Source: Nocardiopsis algeriensis (GTDB taxonomy: Bacteria; Actinomycetota; Actinomycetes; Streptosporangiales; Streptosporangiaceae). From it: a stretch of DNA of 64,000 nucleotides. The notes below the pieces were generated by a model that saw nothing but the letters and a program-made list of their open reading frames with translations, was not told the origin of the DNA and searched no databases. Where the stretch lies: positions 191,272-255,271 of the forward strand of contig NZ_JACHJO010000003.1 in assembly GCF_014203695.1 (NCBI RefSeq), given 5' to 3'. This document shows, one piece after another, positions 1 through 7,971 of the stretch (its first letter is position 1; each line of letters opens with the position of its first letter). The translations under genes were made by a program, and so were the position numbers.

Positions 1-302
1 TGGGCAGGCCGGTGGAGGGGCTGTAGGGTCGGCCGGTCTCGGGGTCGACGGGGTAGGGGGCGCCGGTGGCCGGGTCGATCGGCAGCCCGGAACCCGGGTC
101 GAACTCCAGACCGCTGCCCTTCTCCCCGATGCCGACGGGCTGTCCGGTGACGGGGTCGATGGGCAGGACCTGCCCGGTGCCGGGGTCGAAGTTGATGGGC
201 AGGCCGGTGGAGGGGCTGTAGGGTCGGCCGGTCTCGGGGTCGACGGGGTAGGGGGCGCCGGTGGCCGGGTCGATCGGCAGCCCGGAACCCGGGTCCGACT
301 CC
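1..302. repeat. 195-bp in-frame tandem repeat (65-codon unit)
   Basis: Positions 1 to about 107 match 196 to about 302 nearly base for base, with an offset of 195 bp; the divergence I see is near the right ends (97-102 versus 292-297). The unit encodes a 65-residue block of DPxTG motifs inside the partial gene and probably continues to the left of the window. Confidence 0.85.
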
Positions 303-1843
303 AGCGAACCGCTGTAGGGGAAGTTCGTGCCGAGCCCGGGACTGCGGCCCCGATCGTTCGGGCCGCCGCCCAGTCCGCCGAGGCCGCCCAGTCCGCCCAG
401 TCCGCCGAGGCCACCGAGTCCGACAGGCAGCGGGCCGGGGTTGCCGGACCCGATGTCGGTGGCGCCGACGTTTCCGCCGTCCGGGCCGTTGAGACCGAGC
501 GGCGTGCTTCCACCGATGTCGTCCAGGTTGCCGAGCCAGTCGGTGGCGCCGCCGTTTCCGCCCCCGAGGCCGCCGAGACCCGGAGAGCCGCCTCCCCCCG
601 GTCCGTTGAGGTTCAAGGGGTCGGGGTTCCCACCGCTGCCGAGGCTGTCGAGCCAGTCGGGAACACCGTTGCCGTCGCTGTCTCCGCCCGGTCCGTTGAG
701 GTTCAAGGGGTCGGGGTTCCCACCGCCGCCGAGGTTCTCGAGCCAGTCGGGAACACCGCCGCCGGGCCCGTCCTCGTAGAGGTCCTTGAGCCATGGGGGG
801 ATGTCGCTGCCGTCCGACCCCGTTCCGTTGCCGGGAGAGGAGTAACCCGGAGGCAGGCCCCCGGCCGGTTCCCTGATCGGCATCAGGTTGGCGGCTGCCT
901 GCTGGTAGTGATCTTGCATCGTGGTGTAGAGGTCCTCGGCAGCGGTGATGACCGGCCTGTAGTTCTCCGTCCAGCGGTTCTTCAGCACCTGGTTGATGTT
1001 GGAGTCGGTGATGGCGTCGCCGACGATTCCGTACGTGGGAGGGTCGTCGTGGTACTTGATCTCGAACTGCCCGCGCGCCTCGTTCCACCGCTCCGAGCCC
1101 ACGGACACGGTGAAGTACCAGTTGTCGAGCGTGCCCTTGATGGTGCTGTTCGTGCCCTTCAGTGCCGTGTTCACCGCATCGGACAAGGCGCTGAGCCGTT
1201 CCAGCAGGGGCGCGCGCAGGTTGTTCACCTCGTTGTGGAAGCGGTGCAGCTGCTGGCTGAGATCGGCGAGTCGCTTGGCCATGTCGTACAGCCGTGCGGC
1301 GAACGCGGCGGCCGCAGACCCGCGCATGGCGCTGTCGGGGACGTCGATGCTCTTGTACGCCTGGAGCAGTCCCGCGTCGTTGTTGCCGACCTGGCTCTCG
1401 AGGAAGTCGTCCAGGCGTGCCACGTTCACGGAGATGTCCCAGATCGTGCTCTGGTCGTAGGAGGTGGACGCCAGCTCGCCCGATGCCATGTTCGCGACGT
1501 TGGTCAGGTCGGCCAGACCTTTCAGGAACTTGGCCTCGACGGAGTCGGGGCCGGTCCACAGCTGGTCCTGCATCTTGTAGCCGGCGTAGTTCCACCGCGT
1601 GATGTTGACGTAGCCGTACCCGACGCCCGTGGGGACCGACTCTCCGAAGCGCCACCACCGGTCCACGTTCTTGAAGTCGAACCCCTTGAAGAAGTGGTCG
1701 TCGCGCCAGAAGTGGTAGCGGCCGAGATCGAGCCACTTGGGTTTCGTCACCGTGTCCATCGCCGGCATCGGGGGGTGCTTGCCACCCTCCTCCCTGTCGG
1801 CGAAGACGTTCATGATCTCGTGCAGCTTCGGCAGATCCGGCAT
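1..1843 (-). CDS. ESX-linked long protein with DPxTG repeats, 3' end outside window
   Basis: The frame is open from an ATG at 1843 to the window edge (at least 614 codons), so the C-terminus is missing. The first ~300 residues are helical, with several Trp-rich patches and a segment (AAAAFAARLYDMAKRLADL) reminiscent of WXG100-like helices. No signal peptide or membrane helix is seen. From about residue 350 the protein becomes Gly/Pro/Asn/Asp-rich, with repeats built on PDPLNLNGPGG and one DSDGNGVPDWLD stretch that resembles a thrombospondin-type-3/EF-like calcium loop. The visible end is made of DPATG/DPETG/DPVTG repeats. It lies 29 bp after the preceding gene, so it is probably the distal gene of the eccD-eccB-esx operon. 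I do not recognise the family. A secreted or surface-exposed ESX substrate is an inference from its position and composition. Confidence 0.7.
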   Translation of the reverse strand, partial: MPDLPKLHEIMNVFADREEGGKHPPMPAMDTVTKPKWLDLGRYHFWRDDHFFKGFDFKNVDRWWRFGESVPTGVGYGYVNITRWNYAGYKMQDQLWTGPDSVEAKFLKGLADLTNVANMASGELASTSYDQSTIWDISVNVARLDDFLESQVGNNDAGLLQAYKSIDVPDSAMRGSAAAAFAARLYDMAKRLADLSQQLHRFHNEVNNLRAPLLERLSALSDAVNTALKGTNSTIKGTLDNWYFTVSVGSERWNEARGQFEIKYHDDPPTYGIVGDAITDSNINQVLKNRWTENYRPVITAAEDLYTTMQDHYQQAAANLMPIREPAGGLPPGYSSPGNGTGSDGSDIPPWLKDLYEDGPGGGVPDWLENLGGGGNPDPLNLNGPGGDSDGNGVPDWLDSLGSGGNPDPLNLNGPGGGGSPGLGGLGGGNGGATDWLGNLDDIGGSTPLGLNGPDGGNVGATDIGSGNPGPLPVGLGGLGGLGGLGGLGGLGGGPNDRGRSPGLGTNFPYSGSLESDPGSGLPIDPATGAPYPVDPETGRPYSPSTGLPINFDPGTGQVLPIDPVTGQPVGIGEKGSGLEFDPGSGLPIDPATGAPYPVDPETGRPYSPSTGLP

Positions 1844-1872
1844 GTGCTCCTCCCTGTTCCTCGTCCGTGTGA

Positions 1873-4074
1873 CTAGGCCGTGTCGCTCGTGTCGGTATCG
1901 GTGGTGGTGAAGGCACCGGCTCCGGCGCCGCCGCGACCGACCGAGGGACTCCCGATCAGGTCGACCACCTCCTGGGCGCTGAGGTGCTGTGCGTCCTCCA
2001 GCTCGACGAAGGCGGTCATGTTCGAACTGAGCCGGTCCTCGACCCGGATGAGCTCGTCCTCCAGGGCGGTGAGGATGGCGTGGAGTTTGGACATGGACGT
2101 GTCGATCTCCTTGGCGAGTTCACCGGCGATCGGCAGGAACTTCTCGTTGCCGAGCAAGATGTGCGGGCCACCTTCGCCGCTCCCGGAGGAATCGCTCTGG
2201 TAGCGGGAGAATCGAGCGGTCTCCTCACTGGCCCGCTCCCGGAGGGGAAGCAGGAAGTCCCTCTGGAAGGCCTTCAGCCGATCGAGGTCGATCGCTGTGC
2301 CTTCGTTCTTGCCGTCTCCCGAACCGTCGTCCGTGCCGTTCCCGCCGTCCTCGCCGCCCTTGTCGTCGCCGCTGTCCTCGGGGGAGTCGTCGCCGTCGTC
2401 CTCGGGGGAGTCGTCGGAGGAGGTTTCCCCGGTCGGAGTGGTCGTGCCGGTGGTGGGGGAGAACGTGCTGACAGGGATGTGAGGGGAACCCCCGGGAATC
2501 TCGTCCGAGATGCCCTGCATGAGGGGCCCCCGCTGCCGCTGTGTGGTGGCCAGGGCGTCGAGGTCCTGGGTGCTGTCGTCCCCGGGTTCGGTGCCCTCGC
2601 CCTTGTCCTCGCCGCTGTCCTCGGGGGAGTCGTCGGAGGAGGTTTCCCCGGTCGGAGGAATTGTGCTGGTGGTGGGGGACGGCCTGACAGAAGAGGTATG
2701 GGGAGGATCTCCGGGAATTTCGTCCCGGAGGCTTTGCATGAGGGGCTCCTGCTGCTGCGGTGCGGTGGCCAGGGCGCCGAGGTCCTGGCCGAGGTCGGTG
2801 GGAGGATCGCTCGCAGGGCCGGAGTCCACCGGAGGATTCCCGTCCGCCGGGTCCTCCGAGGTCGCCAGGTTCTCCGAGGTCGCCGGGTCCTGCGAGGTCG
2901 ACTGTCCTGCTCCGCCGTCCGGACCGACACCCCCGGCAGGGGTGCCGGTGGCCGGCGCGAACGGGGCCTGCCCTGCTCCGGCCTCGACCCCCGAGCCGTC
3001 GTCCTTCGGCACGGACCGCACGTGCTCCTCCGGGCCGGTCCGGCTTCCCTGCTCCTGCGACCCCCCGTCCTGCTGCCCCTTCGGTTCGGAAATGGTGACC
3101 AGGCCCGTCCCGGGATCGACCGAGACCTCCCCGTCCCCCGGGTCCACGGTGATCTCATCGGTCTCGGGGTCCACGGTGAGGCGCAGGTCGCCGACCTCGA
3201 TGGTGAGGGCCTCGGTACCCTCGTCGGTCTCCACCGCCTCGATGCCGATGGTGTTCTTCCCGGGGTCCACGGTGAGCCGCATACCCCCGGCCTCGACCAC
3301 GACCGGCCCGGCCTCGGGGTCGAGGGGAAGGCTCCGCTCCCCGGGCTCGACCCCGAGGGTTCCCGTCTCCGGGTCCACGGTGAGCTCGAGATCCCCGGCC
3401 TCGACGGTGATCGCCCCGGTCGCGGGGTCGACGGTCACCACCGGACCGGTGTCCTCCTGCGTGCCCTCCTCCCCGGAACCGGCGTCCTCCACCGGGGAAC
3501 CGGGCTCCGGCGCGGATATCAGCTTCCCGGAGAAGACGGGCTCGGTGGCCGGTACCGCGGATTCCGGAAGAACCGGGTCCCTCTTCAGCAGGACCGCCGG
3601 CTCCGCCGGGACGGGAGATGCCTCGGCCTCCGTGAGGACGCGGGTTTCGGTCAAGGGCTCCGTGTGAGCCCCCGTGTCGCGGGATCCCTCCTGCCCGGAG
3701 AAGTCCGCCTCCTCCGGCGCCTCGGCCAGGACGGTGTGGCGGACCTCCTCCCCGTCGGGGAGGTCGGGCGAGCCGTTCCCCCGGGCCTGCGCCCGGAGGA
3801 CGGCCATTCCACTGTCGTCGACGACCACCTCGCCCCCGTCCGGGTCGAGGACCGCCTCCTGTGTCCCGGTGTCGACCCGGACGGTTCCCGAATCGCTGCG
3901 GAGCAGGAGCAGGCCGGTCGTGAGGTCGATACCGATCGGGGCGCCGCCCGGTCGCCCCGCCTTCAACACGACAGGAGACCCCGCCTCGGGGGCGGGGGAG
4001 TCCTCCGAGGCCGCGGACTCCGTCGGCACCTCGCCGGAGAGGGCAGCTCGGAAGTCGAAGAGGCTGTTCTCCAC
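1873..4074 (-). CDS. ESX-operon protein with VDPxTG beta-repeats and helical C-terminus
   Basis: 733 aa, starting at ATG 4074. Residues ~60-100 and ~210-340 consist of short repeats such as LTVDPETG, VEPGERSL and VSVDPGTG, which look like a beta-rich repeat fold. Residues ~340-590 are disordered and acidic (Ser/Asp/Glu/Pro/Thr) and contain an imperfect tandem duplication of 73 codons (219 bp; the same CTCGGGGGAG string recurs at 2401 and 2620). The last ~130 residues are helical (FLLPLRERASEETARF; a heptad-like stretch ending RVEDRLSSNM), similar in size to a WXG100 hairpin but without a WXG motif. No signal peptide or membrane segment is seen. It follows the two esx genes by 116 bp and shares DPxTG repeats with its downstream neighbour. 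I do not recognise the family; an ESX substrate or cell-wall-associated partner is likely. Confidence 0.75.
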   Translation of the reverse strand: MENSLFDFRAALSGEVPTESAASEDSPAPEAGSPVVLKAGRPGGAPIGIDLTTGLLLLRSDSGTVRVDTGTQEAVLDPDGGEVVVDDSGMAVLRAQARGNGSPDLPDGEEVRHTVLAEAPEEADFSGQEGSRDTGAHTEPLTETRVLTEAEASPVPAEPAVLLKRDPVLPESAVPATEPVFSGKLISAPEPGSPVEDAGSGEEGTQEDTGPVVTVDPATGAITVEAGDLELTVDPETGTLGVEPGERSLPLDPEAGPVVVEAGGMRLTVDPGKNTIGIEAVETDEGTEALTIEVGDLRLTVDPETDEITVDPGDGEVSVDPGTGLVTISEPKGQQDGGSQEQGSRTGPEEHVRSVPKDDGSGVEAGAGQAPFAPATGTPAGGVGPDGGAGQSTSQDPATSENLATSEDPADGNPPVDSGPASDPPTDLGQDLGALATAPQQQEPLMQSLRDEIPGDPPHTSSVRPSPTTSTIPPTGETSSDDSPEDSGEDKGEGTEPGDDSTQDLDALATTQRQRGPLMQGISDEIPGGSPHIPVSTFSPTTGTTTPTGETSSDDSPEDDGDDSPEDSGDDKGGEDGGNGTDDGSGDGKNEGTAIDLDRLKAFQRDFLLPLRERASEETARFSRYQSDSSGSGEGGPHILLGNEKFLPIAGELAKEIDTSMSKLHAILTALEDELIRVEDRLSSNMTAFVELEDAQHLSAQEVVDLIGSPSVGRGGAGAGAFTTTDTDTSDTA

Positions 4075-4190
4075 GTCAGGACCTCCTCACCGCCCGCACG
4101 GGCGGTCGTTCGTGGGGTGTTCGTACCGGCAGGGGAGGGGCGGGCACCCGTCGAGGGGAGTGGCGGGGTGCCCGCCCCGGAGGGGGAGGG

Positions 4191-4487
4191 CTACATCAGC
4201 GCGGACCAGTTCATGGCCTCGCGGTTGTCGGTGGTCGAGTAGTTCTGGGCGATCTGGCCCAGGGCGATCTCCGCCTTGGCCAGCAGGACGCGCATGTCCT
4301 CGACGTTCATGCGCCAGGACTTGACCTTGGCGTCGTAGTTCTCCGCGGTCGCACCCTCCAGGTCGCTCCTGACCGCCTGCATCTGGGCGTCGAGCTCCTC
4401 GATCTGCCTGGCCACCGCCTCGGTCTGGGTGCGCAGCATGCCCTTGGCATCCTCGACCGGGCCGTAGTTGATGTCGAAACCGTTCAT
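4191..4487 (-). CDS. WXG100-family small ESX protein with LEG in place of WXG
   Basis: 98 aa, the usual length of the EsxA/EsxB family. Two helices are separated by a turn at residues 43-45, but the turn reads Leu-Glu-Gly instead of Trp-x-Gly. The tail carries YSTTD (residues 83-87), which fits the YxxxD/E export signal placed at the C-terminus of one member of an Esx pair. By family knowledge such proteins form a helical heterodimer with a neighbouring WXG100 protein and are recognised by the EccC ATPase. It sits 57 bp downstream of the canonical WXG100 gene, so the two probably form the pair in which this one carries the signal. No signal peptide is present, as expected for the family. Confidence 0.88.
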   Translation of the reverse strand: MNGFDINYGPVEDAKGMLRTQTEAVARQIEELDAQMQAVRSDLEGATAENYDAKVKSWRMNVEDMRVLLAKAEIALGQIAQNYSTTDNREAMNWSALM

Positions 4488-4544
4488 GGGTGTTCTGCCT
4501 TTCGGGGAGGGGTTCCTGGAGGGCGGGGCCCGGGCATCGCGGGC

Positions 4545-4871
4545 TCAGCCGGACTGGTTCGGGTTGAGCTCACCGATCCAGCTCGAACCGGTCAGGACCG
4601 CCTGGTCCTCGGTCTGGAGCATCTGCTGGACGGTTCCGCCGAAGGTGCCGATCATCCGGTTCATGTCGTTGGTGATGAGGCGCAGCTCCTCCAGCCAGAG
4701 GACCAGCGCCTCGAAGTAGCTGTTGGCCGCGGCGCCGCGCCAGGAGACGCGCAGCTGGTCGCGGGTGTTGTCCACGCTGGTGTAGATGCTCCGGCAGTTG
4801 TTGTAGGCCTCCGACATCGCCTCCTGGGCGATCCGGTTGGCCTCCTCCGTGTTGCGTGTCCTCTGGGTCAT
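4545..4871 (-). CDS. WXG100-family ESX protein
   Basis: 108 aa. Two predicted helices flank a canonical Trp-Arg-Gly turn at residues 44-46 (SWRGAAA). No YxxxD/E motif is seen in the short C-terminal tail, so the export signal of the pair is probably on the next gene. WXG100 proteins are secreted as folded dimers by the type VII machinery. The gene lies 22 bp after eccB and before the LEG-type partner, in the usual esx pair arrangement. Confidence 0.9.
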   Translation of the reverse strand: MTQRTRNTEEANRIAQEAMSEAYNNCRSIYTSVDNTRDQLRVSWRGAAANSYFEALVLWLEELRLITNDMNRMIGTFGGTVQQMLQTEDQAVLTGSSWIGELNPNQSG

Positions 4872-4893
4872 CTCTTCTCTCCTCTGATGGGTT

Positions 4894-6345
4894 TCACTGG
4901 GGGCACCCGGTGCCGTCGGCGCGGGCGGGAGGAGCCAGTGGCAGTGCGGCGGTCTCCTCGGCGAGCAGCGGGCCTGTGGGCAGCAGCCGGAGCAGGGGGG
5001 TCGGTACGGGCAGGGCCTGCTCCGCGTCGTAGCCGAGCGCGGTCAGGGCGCTGTCGCCGGCCACGGGGTACTTCGCGGCGGCGTCCGTGACGAGGTAGTG
5101 GGTGGGGGAGGAGCTGCTGCCGCCGACGGGACGGGCGCGGACCAGCGCACCCTCCCCGGCGGGGATGCCCACCAGGTCGGGGGTGGGGCATCCGGGGGCG
5201 GTACCCGGACGCTCCTGCACCGGCCAGGCCTCCAGCGAGTCGGGGCCGTCCATGGTCAGGGACAGGGAGCCGTCGGGATCCAGCCGCACGCACGGTGCCC
5301 GCCCGTCGTCCTCCAGCAGCTTCGGCGGTACCGCCGGGAGCCGGGGCTCCCGGCCGCCGGCCTCCTCCGCGCCGGGGGCCAGGCCCGCGTGCGCCTCGCC
5401 GGCCGGAAGGGGGACGGCCTCGGGGGCCGAACCCGCGTAGGCGGCCTCCGCGATGCCGGGGTCGGCGAGCAGCAGCAGCGCCTCGGTGAGGGTGAGCGGG
5501 ACGAGTCCCTCCCGCGTCAGCAGGTGGTGCTGGTCGTCCTGCCCGGGGGCGGAGACCGCGAACACCTGGCCCACGCGCCGGGGCGCACCGGCCAGCACCG
5601 CGCCCTCCTCGCCCGCCCCCGGCACCTCGGGGGCGGCCAGGTCGGGGGCGGTCGGCACGGTGTCGAGGAAGGCCGGGGTGACGGGCAGCGCCCGGCTCGT
5701 GCCGTAGCCGAGGGCCTGCACGGCGCCGCCCTCCTCGTCCAGGCGCAGGCGGGTGCCCTGCCAGAGCAGGTGGGGGGCGCCCTCCGGGTCGGTGACCAGG
5801 ACGGCGCGGTCGCCGGCGGGCGGGTTCGGGTCGGGTGCGTCGCCGACCACCAGCGCGGTGCGGGCCCGCTCGCCCTTCTCCGGCGGCAGGGCGCACAGCC
5901 GCCACACCGACGAGGCCGCCGCCTCGGGGTCCGGAAGCGCGTCGGGCGCACCGGCGATGCCGACGGGGCCGCCCACCGGCACTCCGTCCAGGGAGCGGGC
6001 CGAGACCAGGCTGACGGCGTCCTCCCCGCCCTGGATCAGGCGGGCCGAGGCGTAGTTGTCGACCGGCCGCAGCACACCTCCGGAGTACAGGTAGGAGGCC
6101 CCGCTGTCGCGTTCGACGACCAGGCGCCCCTCCTGGCGCCAGGTGCTCGCGCCGCCGGGGAAGATCAGGCCGAACACCAGGAAGCCCACGCACAGGACGG
6201 CGGCGATCGCCGTGCCGATGTAGGTTCCGCTGCGGGTGCGGCGCATGGGGGCGTCGACCGCGTCGGGGTCGCCCTCCAGCATCGCGGTACCCAGGCGTCC
6301 GACGGTGAAGGTGTGGGCCATCACCCGGTCTCGGCGCGACTGCAT
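4894..6345 (-). CDS. eccB: type VII secretion core protein EccB
   Basis: 483 aa. The start MQSRRDRV, the following GRLGTAMLEGD segment and a single membrane helix at about residues 43-65 match the EccB layout: short cytosolic N-terminus, one transmembrane segment, large extracytoplasmic domain. Typical EccB landmarks such as the GASYLYSGGVLRPVDNYASA region just after the helix and CVRLDPDGS are present. EccB is a structural subunit of the membrane complex that carries Esx substrates. Its ATG lies 1 bp after the eccD stop, so the two are translationally coupled. A second Met (MAHTFTVG, residue 9) is a possible alternative start; the longer start keeps the conserved basic N-terminus. Confidence 0.93.
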   Translation of the reverse strand: MQSRRDRVMAHTFTVGRLGTAMLEGDPDAVDAPMRRTRSGTYIGTAIAAVLCVGFLVFGLIFPGGASTWRQEGRLVVERDSGASYLYSGGVLRPVDNYASARLIQGGEDAVSLVSARSLDGVPVGGPVGIAGAPDALPDPEAAASSVWRLCALPPEKGERARTALVVGDAPDPNPPAGDRAVLVTDPEGAPHLLWQGTRLRLDEEGGAVQALGYGTSRALPVTPAFLDTVPTAPDLAAPEVPGAGEEGAVLAGAPRRVGQVFAVSAPGQDDQHHLLTREGLVPLTLTEALLLLADPGIAEAAYAGSAPEAVPLPAGEAHAGLAPGAEEAGGREPRLPAVPPKLLEDDGRAPCVRLDPDGSLSLTMDGPDSLEAWPVQERPGTAPGCPTPDLVGIPAGEGALVRARPVGGSSSSPTHYLVTDAAAKYPVAGDSALTALGYDAEQALPVPTPLLRLLPTGPLLAEETAALPLAPPARADGTGCPQ

Positions 6346-6346
6346 G

Positions 6347-7747
6347 TCAGCCGCCGATCCCGCGCAGGAGCGCGAACACGCCGAAGCCGGCCAGGACGAG
6401 GGACACGATCGCCACGGTCAGCAGGGACTGGAGGATCTCGGCGGCCCGTCCCCAGTGCGGCAGGGAGCGGCGGCCCGGCAGGGTCCACGACACCACGGCC
6501 AGCACCGCCGTGGCGGCGAACAGGCCGACGGTGGCGAGCAGGCGCGGAAGCGCGTCCGCACTCCAGGACAGGGTCAGGGCCAGGGCGGTCAGCCCGGCCC
6601 AGGCCGGGGCGATCACGGCTCCGCGCTGCCAGGCGCCGGCCAGTCCCCGGGACTGCAGCAGCATCACCAGGGACACCACGACGCACAGCGTCGCCGGTAC
6701 CCAGCCGGGGGAGGCGGCCAGCACGACCAGGCAGACGGCGAGCACGGCGCCGGTGGCGGCGTACAGGGCGGTCTGGAAGCGGTCGGCCAGGGCGGTGCGG
6801 TCCAGGACGTCGCGGGCGGGGAAGGGGTCGATGCCCTCCTGGAGCTGTTCGGGGTTGGAGGGCAGCGGCGGCAGTCTCAGTCCCGAGAGGCGGAAGGCCA
6901 GCTGGGGTGCGAACGTGCCGGTGAGCAGGGCGACGAGGGCGATCAGGCCCGCCACCGCCGGGGCCGTGGCGCCGGGCAGGAACATGAGCGAGAGCCCGCC
7001 CAGCGCGCACAGGACCTCGACGGTGAACAGCCCGGCGAAGAAGGGCACCGAGCCCGCCACCGCGGCCAGCCCCAGCACGCTCGCCCCGGCAGCGGTCACG
7101 GCGCCGGTGAGCAGCACCGCACCCGTCAGCACGGTGCCGGGTTCACCCGAGGGCACGGACGCCCCGGCCAGTGCCATGGCCAGGGTGGCCGTCGCGGCCA
7201 GGCCGGTGGCGGCGCGCAGGTCGCCCATGGCGCGGGAGGCGGCCCAGGCCGACAGCAGCATGAACACCGCGGAGCACGCGGCGCTCAGCGCGGTCAGCGG
7301 GCCGCGGCCGCCCGTGGCGAGCACGGTCAGGCCGGTGAGCAGCACCGCCAGGCCCAGGGCCTGGAGGAGAAGGCGGGTGTGCTCGGGGCGCCAGCGGTCC
7401 GGGCGCTCGGCCATCCCGGTCGCGACCCCGTCGGTGAGGTCGTCGAAGTGCACGGGCGGCAGCTGGTCGCGCCGCGGGCGCAGGTAGAGGGTCTCCCCGT
7501 GGCACAGGCCCAGGGAGCGGAGGGTCTCGTCCTCCTCCAGCGGGTCGTCGCCCAGCTGCTGGAGGACCCAGCCGTCGTGTTCCAGTCCGCTCTCGTCGAG
7601 GTCCTCGCCGTTGTCGCCCTCGGCGTAGAGCACGAGGGTCGGCAGGATCTCGGAGAGGGGGACCTCGGTGGGGGCCGCGATCTCGAAGGTGCGCCCGGGG
7701 GCGCGGATCAGGAGGCGGCACAGGTCCGCGGACGCGGAGTCGTTCAT
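6347..7747 (-). CDS. eccD: type VII secretion membrane protein EccD
   Basis: 466 aa. Residues ~10-95 form the ubiquitin-like (YukD-type) cytosolic domain of EccD (CRLLIRAPGRTFEI, then YLRPRRDQLP). About 11 hydrophobic helices follow to the C-terminus, interrupted by a cytosolic loop at roughly residues 265-305 (LRLPPLPSNPEQLQEGIDP). EccD dimers form the membrane vestibule of the ESX translocon. It is the first gene of the minus-strand operon and is divergent from eccC across a 224-bp gap that presumably holds both promoters. Confidence 0.93.
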   Translation of the reverse strand: MNDSASADLCRLLIRAPGRTFEIAAPTEVPLSEILPTLVLYAEGDNGEDLDESGLEHDGWVLQQLGDDPLEEDETLRSLGLCHGETLYLRPRRDQLPPVHFDDLTDGVATGMAERPDRWRPEHTRLLLQALGLAVLLTGLTVLATGGRGPLTALSAACSAVFMLLSAWAASRAMGDLRAATGLAATATLAMALAGASVPSGEPGTVLTGAVLLTGAVTAAGASVLGLAAVAGSVPFFAGLFTVEVLCALGGLSLMFLPGATAPAVAGLIALVALLTGTFAPQLAFRLSGLRLPPLPSNPEQLQEGIDPFPARDVLDRTALADRFQTALYAATGAVLAVCLVVLAASPGWVPATLCVVVSLVMLLQSRGLAGAWQRGAVIAPAWAGLTALALTLSWSADALPRLLATVGLFAATAVLAVVSWTLPGRRSLPHWGRAAEILQSLLTVAIVSLVLAGFGVFALLRGIGG

Positions 7748-7971
7748 CCGGTGGGGCCCATCATGCGCGTCTACGTGACAGGAGCGGAAGCGACGCTAAC
7801 ACTCCGGCAACGCTTTTTGGAGATGTGTTGGTTCAAGTTTCCGAATTTGTGATGTTGTTTGGTCACAGTAGCGTTTGCGGCACCATACTCGTCACCCGAG
7901 CGCCGCGCCACCGTTCCCTGCCGAGCGCCCGACGGCGCCTCCCGCGGTCCGACAAGGAGGGCCCCGCCCCC
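7748..7971. promoter_or_regulatory. divergent eccD/eccC promoter region
   Basis: This gap between oppositely oriented eccD and eccC is locally AT-rich between about 7810 and 7865, unlike its surroundings, and must contain both promoters. On the plus strand TTGGTC (7859-7864) and CATACT (7884-7889) could be -35/-10 boxes, but the 19-bp spacing is not ideal. A Shine-Dalgarno sequence AAGGAGG at 7954-7960 serves the eccC GTG at 7972. I see no convincing regulator palindrome. Confidence 0.4.

Noticed and set aside
7825..7971. Longer eccC start at ATG 7825
   Set aside because: The 49 extra residues match nothing in EccC, while GTG 7972 has AAGGAGG and the conserved N-terminus.
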